Positions 1 through 7,528 of a stretch of 36,450 nt of DNA are shown here, in pieces. Position 1 is the stretch's first letter; each line of letters begins with the position of its first letter. A model generated the notes under the pieces. It was not told the DNA's origin. It saw nothing but the letters and a program-made list of their open reading frames with translations, and ran no database searches. A program made the translations under genes and the position numbers. Source of the DNA: Campylobacteraceae bacterium (lineage in GTDB: Bacteria > Campylobacterota > Campylobacteria > Campylobacterales > BB28); the NCBI GenBank assembly GCA_016744535.1, contig JADGEE010000021.1, positions 1 through 36,450 on the forward strand. The letters are read 5' to 3'.

Positions 1-80
1 ATGACAGAGGTTCTTACATTTATCATGGTCGTGTAAAAGCATTAGCTGAAGGCGCTCGTGAAGGAGGACTAAAATTCTAA
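1..80 (+). CDS. 3' end of an unrecognised gene
   Basis: Reading from base 3, one frame is open up to a TAA at 78-80 and gives the last 25 residues of a protein. The tail contains YHGRVKALAEGAREGGLKF, a charged, helix-like C-terminus that looks like a conserved enzyme tail. I could not assign it to a family with confidence. The start lies outside the window. The gene runs convergently towards the flagellar block, whose last gene stops at 139, so only 58 bases separate the two 3' ends. Confidence 0.6.
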   Translation, partial: DRGSYIYHGRVKALAEGAREGGLKF

Positions 81-138
81 AATTTTTAAATACTTTTTTG
101 TTAAAATATTGTGGATAAGAGAAAGAAGTGATTTTAAA

Positions 139-399
139 TTATAAACTTTTATCAAGTAGTTTATGGATATTTTTTATTCTATCACTCTCTAAAAAAGATT
201 TACTAGTTTTTAGTTTTTGCATTACTTGCTTTGTTTCATTCATTTTTTTTAGTATAATTTTGTAAGCCTCTTGCATTAATGCCATTACAGTGTTAGCTTC
301 TTCAAGAGAGTTAAATTCAGGTAAATTGGATATTAGATTATATATCTTCTCTTCATCCTCTTCAACTATTGCAATTTTTAACTCTTTAATCCAATCCAT
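139..399 (-). CDS. small helical protein in the fliT position downstream of fliS
   Basis: This 86-residue protein is predicted to be almost all helix, rich in Lys, Glu and Leu, with no signal peptide or membrane segment. It starts one base after the fliS stop and is the last gene of the flaG-fliD-fliS transcript. In many bacteria this slot is taken by FliT, the export chaperone for FliD, which is also a short helical protein. I see no residue-level signature that proves FliT, so the role is inferred from position, size and predicted structure. A 7-bp inverted repeat (141-147 with 158-164) overlaps its 3' end but has no T-run. Confidence 0.8.
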   Translation of the reverse strand: MDWIKELKIAIVEEDEEKIYNLISNLPEFNSLEEANTVMALMQEAYKIILKKMNETKQVMQKLKTSKSFLESDRIKNIHKLLDKSL

Positions 400-400
400 T

Positions 401-790
401 TTATTTAGTTGCCTCTAACTCTTTAACGGCAGTCTCTCTCCAAGCTTCTAATAACTCTTTTACAACATGAAGAACTGTATCTATATTTTTGGGATCATTA
501 TTAACATTTGCTTCTGATAGCAATTGAACTTGATGTGCATATAGACCATTTAAATAGTGTGCTATATCCCCACCTTTTTCAAAATCAATTGAGTTTATAA
601 GTTCAACAAAAATATCAGATGCTCTATTTATCCAATAGACTCTTTTTTCGGTATCATTTTCAGTAATTGATTTTTTCGCAAGAGAGGAAAATTTTAAAAT
701 ACCCTCATACATCATTTCAACTAATTTAGCACTAGATTCTACTCTTATATTATTTTGAGCATAGGCATTATACGCTGCATTCTTATTCAT
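401..790 (-). CDS. fliS: flagellar export chaperone FliS
   Basis: FliS binds the C-terminus of unpolymerised flagellin in the cytoplasm and carries it to the export gate. The 129-residue protein has the family's usual length and features: an N-terminal AYNAYAQNNI stretch (about 6-15), then helices with KLVEMMYEGIL (about 22-32), INRASDIFVELINSIDFEKGGDIA (split across about 54-77) and a final ELLEAW helix. It starts 28 bases after fliD with a strong ribosome binding site (AAAGGGG), so it is probably co-transcribed with flaG and fliD. The identification is firm from sequence pattern and context. Confidence 0.95.
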   Translation of the reverse strand: MNKNAAYNAYAQNNIRVESSAKLVEMMYEGILKFSSLAKKSITENDTEKRVYWINRASDIFVELINSIDFEKGGDIAHYLNGLYAHQVQLLSEANVNNDPKNIDTVLHVVKELLEAWRETAVKELEATK

Positions 791-817
791 CTTACCCCTT
801 TCTATTTATATTTATTA

Positions 818-2809
818 TTAACTACTTGAAACCATTGCGTCAATTTGCATTTGAAGTGCACTAAAGCTTGAATTCATACTTGAAATCATTGAATCATAAG
901 CCGCAAATTTAGTTGACATAATTTCATATCTAATATCAAGCCGTTCTATTGCTTTATCTCTCTCTTCTTCTAGCCTCTTTTTATTACTTTTTAAATTTCC
1001 CTCATATAGTGATACACTTCCGTTATCTCCAATTAAACCATCTAACTCTTTATTCATCTTTGCAAATATTCCATCAAACTCAACATCACTACCTCTTACA
1101 GTTGAGGTATAGCCACGAAATAGTTTTTCTACAGCTTCTGAATCTTCACTTAATTTTGACTGTAGTTTTGTCTCATTAAATGTTAAAAGACCAGATTCAT
1201 TTAACTCAATTCCAACTTCTATTAAATTTTTAATATCTTGAGTAAAATCAGAAGTTAATAAAATTCTATTAAGAGAACTCTTTATTCTTGAAATACTACT
1301 TTCACCCTGAAAAGCTCCTGCTTCACCTGTCTCATCATTATAATCGGTAACTTCAGTCAATTTGTTTAACACTTGATTGTAAGCTGCTACCATCTCTCTT
1401 ACAGAATCAACCATTCCACCATCATCTCTTTTAATTTTAATAGTTGAATTTTCTCCACTATCATCAACTTTTTGTAACTCTAGTGTTAAACCAACTACTA
1501 AATCATCAACGGTATTTGTACTTCTAGTAATATCTACTCCATTAAAAGTAAAGTTTGCATTTTGAGATATTTGAAGCATATTAATTCCAAGTGCATCTAT
1601 AATAGTTTTTGTCTTATCATCTTCATTATCTGAAACTGTTGAAACTTCAGAACCTCCAACATCTACAGTGAAACCTAAACTTTCCCAGTCAGCACCATCA
1701 TTTAAATCTTCAATATCTATAGCACTTCCATCTAAACTTTTAAGAGATAAGTATCCATTGTTATTATAAGCTCTAACATTAGTATCATCAGCTTTTTTAT
1801 TTATAGCATTTACTAAATCGTCAAGAGTATCATAGCTCTCGTCACTATCTACAATATCAATTCCATTTATACTCATTCCAGCTTTTAAATCATTTGGCAT
1901 AGCAGAACCAATTAAATTATCTTCACTATCAGTTGAAACTTCAACACCTCCAACATCTACAGTAAAACCCAAACTTTGCCAATCAGCACCATCATTTAAA
2001 TCTTCAATATCTATGGCACTTCCATTAATAGCTGTAAGTTTAATTTGACCATTGCTATTATATGCCTGAACATTAGTATCATCTGTTTTTTCATTAATGG
2101 CAGAAATTAAATTATCAATAGAATCATAACTAGTATCATTATCAACAATATCAATTCCGTTTATACTCATTCCTGTTTTTAAATTATTAAAAGTAGAGGT
2201 AGCTTCTAAGCTTTCACCAAAAGATATTTGATTATCATCACCTGTATCTTTTGACTTTAAAATTAATTTATATGGATTGTCACCACCTACATTCATAGTT
2301 GAAGCAGTAACTTTATCTCCTGCACTATCGTTTATTTTTGAAACTAAATCAGAAAGTGATATAGCCCCATCACCTAAACTAATTGAAACTTTTGAACTAC
2401 CTACATAAAAAGAGAAAGTAGAGTTACTTCCAGAGGCTAATACATTACTATCTAAATCAGAAAAAGTGTTAGATGATTCAAAAATACTCTGTTTTGCAAG
2501 TTGTTCTACACCTACATCTATATCTTGTATAGAGACACCAGAGCTTGTAGTTGCCGTTACACTATCTCCTACTACAGAGCTACTTCTTGATAGATAAGTT
2601 GTATCATCGCTTAGAGTTGAGGTTGATACTTTAAGTGTAGCTAACATAGTTGAAACCATACTAAGTTCAGATGTTTTACTTATATTATCTTCAATTTTTC
2701 TCTCGGTAGGTGCAACCATAATACTATTATCAGCCTCTTTTAAATTATCAATTACATCACTTGTTAAAGTCCCACTTCCAAGCCCTAATGAGGATATTGA
2801 ACCAGACAT
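818..2809 (-). CDS. fliD: flagellar filament cap protein FliD with an internal duplication
   Basis: FliD (HAP2) forms the cap at the filament tip under which exported flagellin folds. The N-terminus (ISSLGLGSGTLTSDVIDNLK) is the conserved FliD D0/D1 start, and the C-terminal region (about 405-663) carries the FliD_C pattern, including GLLTFNETKLQSKLSEDSE and a terminal coiled coil. At 663 residues it is longer than many FliD proteins. Part of the extra length is a tandem duplication: residues 210-298 and 308-396 align at a constant 98-residue offset and share GMSINGIDIV, DDTNV.AY and SAIDIEDLNDGADW. Each copy resembles a flagellin hook_IN module. The gene begins 14 bases after flaG with an AAGGAT ribosome site. 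The function is secure; what the duplication does is unknown. Confidence 0.96.
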   Translation of the reverse strand: MSGSISSLGLGSGTLTSDVIDNLKEADNSIMVAPTERKIEDNISKTSELSMVSTMLATLKVSTSTLSDDTTYLSRSSSVVGDSVTATTSSGVSIQDIDVGVEQLAKQSIFESSNTFSDLDSNVLASGSNSTFSFYVGSSKVSISLGDGAISLSDLVSKINDSAGDKVTASTMNVGGDNPYKLILKSKDTGDDNQISFGESLEATSTFNNLKTGMSINGIDIVDNDTSYDSIDNLISAINEKTDDTNVQAYNSNGQIKLTAINGSAIDIEDLNDGADWQSLGFTVDVGGVEVSTDSEDNLIGSAMPNDLKAGMSINGIDIVDSDESYDTLDDLVNAINKKADDTNVRAYNNNGYLSLKSLDGSAIDIEDLNDGADWESLGFTVDVGGSEVSTVSDNEDDKTKTIIDALGINMLQISQNANFTFNGVDITRSTNTVDDLVVGLTLELQKVDDSGENSTIKIKRDDGGMVDSVREMVAAYNQVLNKLTEVTDYNDETGEAGAFQGESSISRIKSSLNRILLTSDFTQDIKNLIEVGIELNESGLLTFNETKLQSKLSEDSEAVEKLFRGYTSTVRGSDVEFDGIFAKMNKELDGLIGDNGSVSLYEGNLKSNKKRLEEERDKAIERLDIRYEIMSTKFAAYDSMISSMNSSFSALQMQIDAMVSSS
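1622..2182 (-). repeat. tandem ~98-codon duplication inside fliD
   Basis: Two copies (1916-2182 and 1622-1888 on the plus-strand numbering) lie head to tail with a 294-base period and encode the hook_IN-like modules of FliD. Long nearly identical DNA blocks remain, for example the bases encoding SAIDIEDLNDGADW at about 1676-1727 and 1970-2021. That suggests a recent duplication or continuing gene conversion. Confidence 0.9.
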
Positions 2810-2823
2810 TTTTTATCCTTTAT

Positions 2824-3354
2824 TTAAATTTTTTTATCAAAAATAAGACCAAGTAAATTACTAAACTCTTCAATCTTTTTACTTAATCCATCAATATGAT
2901 TCTCATCAAGTACCATAATAGTTTCATCTGTTTCATTTTCTATAAGTACCCACTCATTATTAATATATTTAAATGATACTTTTTCACTTATAGGTTTTAA
3001 ATTTTCATTTATCTCATCAACAACTACTTGTTGTTGTTCATAAGATAAATTTACTTGTTTATTTCCATCTAAATTATTATTGATAATATTTTGTATAGTC
3101 TCTTTTAATTTTAAAAAGTGATTTGATGGTTCTTGCTTTATAATTCTATTAGTTTGAGCATCAATTAGTTGTACATATAAAAAATCTACTTTATCATCAT
3201 ATCCAAATCTTACAGTTAAATTTAAAGGTTTTAATTGCTTATTTAAGTCACTTATTGCTTTTTTTAATTGGGTATCTTTATTTAAAGTATCGTTTTTTGT
3301 TTGCAATTGTGTTTTAGTAACTTTGCTATTTCCCTTTAAATTTAGACCATCCAT
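2824..3354 (-). CDS. flaG: FlaG family protein with a second FlaG-like half
   Basis: FlaG proteins are small cytoplasmic or filament-associated factors that limit filament length in several polar flagellates. The FlaG domain is clear at about residues 33-85: LNKQLKPLNLTVRFGY, then LYVQLIDAQTNRIIKQ. The protein has 176 residues, longer than the usual 110-140. The extra part (about 110-150) reads like a decayed second copy, because INENLKPISEKVSFKY sits 78 residues after LNKQLKPLNLTVRFGY. It is the first gene of the flaG-fliD-fliS run and has its own sigma-28-like promoter. The main assignment is sound; the internal duplication is my reading and is weaker. Confidence 0.9.
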   Translation of the reverse strand: MDGLNLKGNSKVTKTQLQTKNDTLNKDTQLKKAISDLNKQLKPLNLTVRFGYDDKVDFLYVQLIDAQTNRIIKQEPSNHFLKLKETIQNIINNNLDGNKQVNLSYEQQQVVVDEINENLKPISEKVSFKYINNEWVLIENETDETIMVLDENHIDGLSKKIEEFSNLLGLIFDKKI

Positions 3355-3401
3355 TTTATTGCCTTTTTATTTCTAAGTTATTTTAAAACTCATTAATTAT
3401 T

Positions 3402-3428
3402 AAATCGGACTTTTTTTAATTTTATTTA
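3402..3428 (-). promoter_or_regulatory. candidate sigma-28 (FliA) promoter of flaG-fliD-fliS
   Basis: On the minus strand TAAATAAA, exactly 11 bases, then TCCGATTT precede flaG by about 50 bases. This has the spacing and core of the FliA consensus (TAAA-like -35, 11-base spacer, CCGAT-containing -10). The CCGAT core stands out in this AT-rich gap. Late filament genes are classic FliA targets, so the position fits. Confidence 0.6.
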
Positions 3429-3477
3429 AAATAGTAATTAAAGAAGTTTTGTAGTTTTCTATTTTATAATTCAAGAG

Positions 3478-3507
3478 AAAAAACTTTAGTTTAATATTTA
3501 AACTAAA
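3478..3507 (-). terminator. probable terminator overlapping the stop of the flagellin-like gene
   Basis: A perfect 9-bp inverted repeat (TTTAGTTTA, 5-base loop, TAAACTAAA) on the minus strand is followed at once by six Ts. The stem includes the stop codon of the flagellin-like gene. The stem is AT-only, so it is weak thermodynamically, but the layout is that of an intrinsic terminator separating this gene from flaG. Confidence 0.55.
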
Positions 3508-5654
3508 ATAAGTTGCATTAACTTAGTCTCCAATTCCATTTGGATTCTATGTGAATAGTTACTTCCTATTGCAGGTATTAATGCATCTCTATTATTTATC
3601 TCTTTTGATAATCCAATGAAACTATCTACTCTAAAATTTTCCATTCTTAAACCATTTACAAACTCTTTTGCAGAATCCAAACCACTTTGAATAGTAGAAT
3701 CTATAATTTCCAAGCTACTATTAATTTTATTGAAGTTGTTAGTTGTAGTTTCTAAAATATTTGTTACTACATCTTTTGATAAATTCCCTAAACTTACATT
3801 TGTATTCTCATAATCACTTTTGATATGTTTATTTGCAAAGAGTCCTAATGCCTCCGCCTCTTCTGAATTAAAACCTGTTGTTAAGTTTTGTAAATTTACA
3901 ATAGCACTAGAGTTATTTATTGCAGCATCTCTAAATAGATATGAACCTTTTACATCTATGTTTATATTACTACCATCGCTTACACTAGTTGTAAGTTTTC
4001 CATAATTTTCAAAAGCTTCAACAAAAAGATCTTCTGCTTCAAAATAGTTATTAAAAGTGTCATTTTCACTTGAATAATTATTTAAAATTTTATCAACTTC
4101 ATCACCTGAGCTAAAATTATAAGTTAAATTAAAATCACTTCCATCTGCTTTCTCTAATTTAACTTCTCCTGATATTTCATCTTTTAAAGCACTAACACCA
4201 GTTAAATCACTCTTTTCATTTATTTTAGTAATTAAGTCATCAATACTTATTGCACCACTTGGTGCATCAGAATTTCCAGTCCATAAAATAGTATTTGCAT
4301 CTACTATTGAAACACTCTCATCTATATTATCAATTGAACTAATTTCAAGCTTATCTATTACACCACTTTTAATCAAAGATATAGAATCTGTAACTTCACT
4401 TTGAATGAAACCTAAATTTTTGGCATCACTTATAGATTTAAACTCTATGTTTATAGTTGAATTATCAATATCATCACTATTTTTTGAATTAAAGGTTAAT
4501 TTTCCATCATTAATTTCTGCTTTAACCCCAGTCTCATCATATTTAGAATTAACTAATTCTACAAATTTACTAATACTTGGAGTTTCATTATTTATAACTA
4601 CTCCATTTATTTTAATTCCATTTGATAAATCTTCACTTCCAACTCCATAACTAGTTTCAAGTTTTACCTCTACTGGTAAATTTTCGTGAATATTTGTTAC
4701 AGTTGAAAGCCCGCTATCAGCCTCAACTTTTACTCCCCTTCCATCAATTGATTCTAAATTCAACCTTCCACTCTCATCCACATTAGCCATAACCCCTGTT
4801 TTAGTCGAGAAGCTATTTATAGTTTCTACTAAATTATTATTACCATCTTCTGCTTGTACAGTAATTGAACCAATTGATATATCATTAATTTTTAAATTTT
4901 CAACATTTCCAGCTTCAATTGCTTTAAAGCCTGTTGAAGCTATTTGATAACTAGCTTTAATCCCTGTTAAATCACTACTTTTATTAATTAAATCAACTAG
5001 AGTTCCTAACCCTTCTCCCTCTTTATATCCAATAGTAACATTTGTAAGTGCTAACTCTTTATCTTTATTTGAAATATTTATTGAAATATTTCCACCCTCT
5101 TCTATTGTTTTAGTAGTTTCGTATCTCATACTACCTAAATCAGCACTTCTCGTAGAGTTTAAACTAACTTCTACAAAATTACTACTGTTTAAAGAAGACA
5201 TAATCTTTTGATTTTGAAAATTTCCATTTAAAAGTTTTCTATTATTAAATTTACTATTATTTGCTAAAAAATCCATACTAGAAATTAATTCACTAATATT
5301 TTCTTGTATTAATTCGTTACTCTCACTATTAAAGAGTGTATCTGTTTTATCTTTTATTGAATTGAGTAACTCTTCTTGTTTTGATAGTGTATATTTTACG
5401 GCCTCTGTAAATCCAGCAGATTTATTTATATTTTTAATCAAATTACTAAAGTTACTAATTTGACTTTCTATTTCGTTACTCTCCTTTTTAAAAGAGTTAA
5501 TTTCCAATAAATCATCTTTGTTTATATATACTTCATTTGGCATAAACTTGTTATTAACACTCAAGTAATTATTAGTAAAACGGTTAGTTTGCTTATTACT
5601 AGAATTATCAAACATTGACTGAAAATAGTTTAACCCTGCATCTAAAAACTCCAT
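3498..5654 (-). CDS. large divergent flagellin/FlgL-family protein
   Basis: This 718-residue protein is related to Campylobacterota flagellins. Residues about 60-145 match the D1 helices, ending in FLANNSKFNNRKLLNGNF. Residues 168-180 (TRSADLGSMRYET) match the flagellin turn written SxKIGxxRFET in Campylobacter. Then come several hook_IN-type modules (about 215-245, 250-307, 345-400, 465-505), including DESGRLNLESIDGRG. The ends are unusual: the N-terminus (MEFLDAGLNYFQSMFDN) lacks the usual flagellin start, and the last 100 residues only vaguely resemble D1/D0. Ordinary flagellins of related genera are much shorter. A good Shine-Dalgarno site (AAGGAGG) supports the start. It could be a minor filament component, a junction protein or a sheath-like protein; I cannot choose. 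Confidence 0.85.
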   Translation of the reverse strand: MEFLDAGLNYFQSMFDNSSNKQTNRFTNNYLSVNNKFMPNEVYINKDDLLEINSFKKESNEIESQISNFSNLIKNINKSAGFTEAVKYTLSKQEELLNSIKDKTDTLFNSESNELIQENISELISSMDFLANNSKFNNRKLLNGNFQNQKIMSSLNSSNFVEVSLNSTRSADLGSMRYETTKTIEEGGNISINISNKDKELALTNVTIGYKEGEGLGTLVDLINKSSDLTGIKASYQIASTGFKAIEAGNVENLKINDISIGSITVQAEDGNNNLVETINSFSTKTGVMANVDESGRLNLESIDGRGVKVEADSGLSTVTNIHENLPVEVKLETSYGVGSEDLSNGIKINGVVINNETPSISKFVELVNSKYDETGVKAEINDGKLTFNSKNSDDIDNSTINIEFKSISDAKNLGFIQSEVTDSISLIKSGVIDKLEISSIDNIDESVSIVDANTILWTGNSDAPSGAISIDDLITKINEKSDLTGVSALKDEISGEVKLEKADGSDFNLTYNFSSGDEVDKILNNYSSENDTFNNYFEAEDLFVEAFENYGKLTTSVSDGSNINIDVKGSYLFRDAAINNSSAIVNLQNLTTGFNSEEAEALGLFANKHIKSDYENTNVSLGNLSKDVVTNILETTTNNFNKINSSLEIIDSTIQSGLDSAKEFVNGLRMENFRVDSFIGLSKEINNRDALIPAIGSNYSHRIQMELETKLMQLILV

Positions 5655-5698
5655 TGTCTCCTCCTTGAAACATCAAAATTAAATAGCACTTTAAGGTT

Positions 5699-5704
5699 AT
5701 TCTA
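5699..5704 (-). promoter_or_regulatory. candidate sigma-70 extended -10 before the flagellin-like gene
   Basis: Minus-strand TGTGCTAGAAT has an extended TG and a TAGAAT -10 box, and lies about 45 bases upstream of the start codon with T-rich DNA before it. No sigma-54 (GG-N10-GC) or CCGAT-type element was seen in the 85-base gap, so this gene may be regulated differently from flaG-fliD-fliS. Confidence 0.35.
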
Positions 5705-5739
5705 GCACAATAAAATTAAAATTTACTTTTAAATAAAAT

Positions 5740-6393
5740 TTAGGGAGGAGTAATTATAACTTCTTTATCTGTCCAAATATAGTAACCGTAATGTTTATGT
5801 TTATGTTTATCTTCAAACATAATCTCTTTTGAAGTGTGAAATCCTAAATCATTTATTAAATCACTTATTTTTTTATTTTCTGATAAAAAATTCATAAAAT
5901 ATTTTGATGCATCTCTTGAAATTATTATATATCCTGTTGGAAAATAGTCATAAATATTAGGATTTTTAAATTCAAGATACCTAGCACAATTATTTAAACC
6001 ATCTCCTATAAAATTTTGATGATTTAAAATATCTGAAAATGGCATAAGATAACCAGTATGAACAGCTATCTTTATACCTTTAAAATAATTTATTTTTTTA
6101 TGAATACTATTAGATATATTTTTTAGTGATAGTGCAAAAATAACTCCATAACCTTTTAATCTAGGAGCTAAAATTACAAAAAAACCATCTCCAGTTGCAA
6201 TGAAACCAAGTATTGCTTCACTATTTGGAATTTTTGATTTTGATAACATCAAATTTATAGCTCTTTTAAAGAATTTAGTCATCAAATCAACTACATCAAA
6301 TTGTTGCATATTATTTAATTTAGAATAGTCTATAATATCAATTAAAATAATATCTGTAAAAATTAAATGTTTTTTACTATTAATATTTTTCAT
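5740..6393 (-). CDS. class III nucleotidyl cyclase-like protein
   Basis: The 217-residue protein shows the order of motifs of the adenylate/guanylate cyclase catalytic domain. These are DIIDYSKL (19-26, first metal Asp), ATGDGFFVIL (66-75, second metal Asp69), IKIAVHTGY (107-115) and IGDGLNNCARYLEF (129-142), where Asn134 and Arg138 sit at the N-x3-R spacing of the transition-state residues. The Lys that usually reads adenine, three residues before GD, is Ile65 or Ala66 here, so the substrate is uncertain and it may be a divergent or inactive homologue. There is no signal peptide or membrane segment and no extra sensor domain. It lies just upstream of the flagellin-like gene on the same strand and is divergent from the RluA gene. 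No clear Shine-Dalgarno site precedes the ATG. Confidence 0.72.
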   Translation of the reverse strand: MKNINSKKHLIFTDIILIDIIDYSKLNNMQQFDVVDLMTKFFKRAINLMLSKSKIPNSEAILGFIATGDGFFVILAPRLKGYGVIFALSLKNISNSIHKKINYFKGIKIAVHTGYLMPFSDILNHQNFIGDGLNNCARYLEFKNPNIYDYFPTGYIIISRDASKYFMNFLSENKKISDLINDLGFHTSKEIMFEDKHKHKHYGYYIWTDKEVIITPP

Positions 6394-6434
6394 AATATAA
6401 ATATTAGCAAAATTAACAAAACATAAGGTTAAAA

Positions 6435-7319
6435 TTGGGATTTGAAAAATTAAAAATTAATATAAATATTGAAATTAAAGCTTTTCTATTTTTAATTAGA
6501 GAATTGAATCTAACACAAAGAGAAGCACAGAGATTAATAGCAAGAGGAAGACTAACTCAAAATGGTAAAATTATTAAAGATTCTTCAAAAATTTTAAAAG
6601 GTGAAGTTGAAATTTTGCAATTTACTCCAACTCCAATTGGTTTAAAACCAATTTTTCAAACTAAGGATTTTGCAATATTTGATAAGCCTCCTTTTATGTT
6701 AGTTCATCCTAAAAATACTCTAACTAAAAATTCACTATTAGATGAAGCTAAAGCAAATTTTGGAAGAGAGGCAAATATAGTTCATCGAATAGATTATGAG
6801 ACAAGTGGATTAGTAGTAGTCGCAAAAAATAGAAAGGTTGAAATAGAGTTAAAAAAACTATTTGAGGATAGAAAAGTTAAAAAAAATTACTTAGCATTTA
6901 TTGAGGATAAGTTAAAAGATGAGATTTTAATTAATAAGCCTATTTTAAAAAATCCTGATAGATTAAAGAGTAAATATCGAGCTTTTATTGATACAAAAGG
7001 TAAAAGTTCACAAACACTAATAAAACCAATTAAATATTTAAGTGACAAAAATTGTACTTTAATTGAAGCTTTACCGATAACAGGTAGAGTTCACCAAATT
7101 AGAATCCATTTAAACCATATAAACCATACAATTTTAGGTGAGCCGATTTACGGAAAGAGTTTTGAAGTTGCATCAAAATATTTAGATAAAATCTTAAGTG
7201 AAGATGATAGAATTAATTTAACAAAAGCTAAAAGAGTTATGCTTCACGCAAATAAAATAGAGTTTAAATATAAAAGTGTTATTTATAAAATTTCATCAAA
7301 GATGAGTTTAGGGTTTTAA
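6435..7319 (+). CDS. RluA-family 23S rRNA pseudouridine synthase
   Basis: This enzyme isomerises uridine to pseudouridine in rRNA. The 294-residue protein has an N-terminal S4 RNA-binding domain (about 15-62, with LTQREAQRLIARGRL) and a catalytic domain. The family signature is HRIDYETSGLVVVAKN (117-132), with Asp120 as nucleophile, followed by ITGRVHQIRIHLNH. The start is a TTG six bases after AAGG. The layout fits RluD/RluC-type enzymes; the exact target uridines cannot be read from sequence. It is transcribed divergently from the cyclase-like gene across a 41-base gap. Confidence 0.93.
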   Translation: MGFEKLKININIEIKAFLFLIRELNLTQREAQRLIARGRLTQNGKIIKDSSKILKGEVEILQFTPTPIGLKPIFQTKDFAIFDKPPFMLVHPKNTLTKNSLLDEAKANFGREANIVHRIDYETSGLVVVAKNRKVEIELKKLFEDRKVKKNYLAFIEDKLKDEILINKPILKNPDRLKSKYRAFIDTKGKSSQTLIKPIKYLSDKNCTLIEALPITGRVHQIRIHLNHINHTILGEPIYGKSFEVASKYLDKILSEDDRINLTKAKRVMLHANKIEFKYKSVIYKISSKMSLGF

Positions 7320-7333
7320 TTTGGGAGGAAAAA

Positions 7334-7528
7334 ATGGATATGATTTATAATGTTTTTATAAGTTAATGAGTTAATAGAGTATAAAAAGAGTAATGATTTT
7401 GAAAGATTTAAAAATAATTCAAAATTAGAAAAAAGATTTATCCAAATGGACATCTATATTTAGATAGGTTAAGAGAAAATTTAAAATTGATAGAGAGTGA
7501 ATTAACCAATGCGACTAAAAAAAATTGA
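7334..7528 (+). pseudogene. frameshifted relict of a ~64-codon gene
   Basis: After a strong ribosome site (GGGAGG) an ATG at 7334 opens MDMIYNVFI and then hits a stop at 7364. Moving one base over at about 7362 continues as VNELIEYKKSNDFERFKNN. Moving back near 7445 gives PNGHLYLDRLRENLKLIESE and a TGA at 7526-7528 that overlaps the mntA start. The pieces join into one helical, charged small protein with two compensating frameshifts. I do not recognise the family. Its tight coupling to the toxin-antitoxin pair suggests it was once the first gene of that operon. Sequencing error or chance open frames in AT-rich DNA are the alternatives. Confidence 0.5.

Noticed and set aside
141-164. 7-bp inverted repeat at the end of the fliT-slot gene as a terminator
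   Set aside because: The stem is AT-rich and no T-run follows it on the minus strand, so support is too weak to list as a feature.
1622-2182. CRISPR-like array suggested by repeated DNA
   Set aside because: The repeats have a 294-base period, stay in one reading frame and encode duplicated FliD modules.
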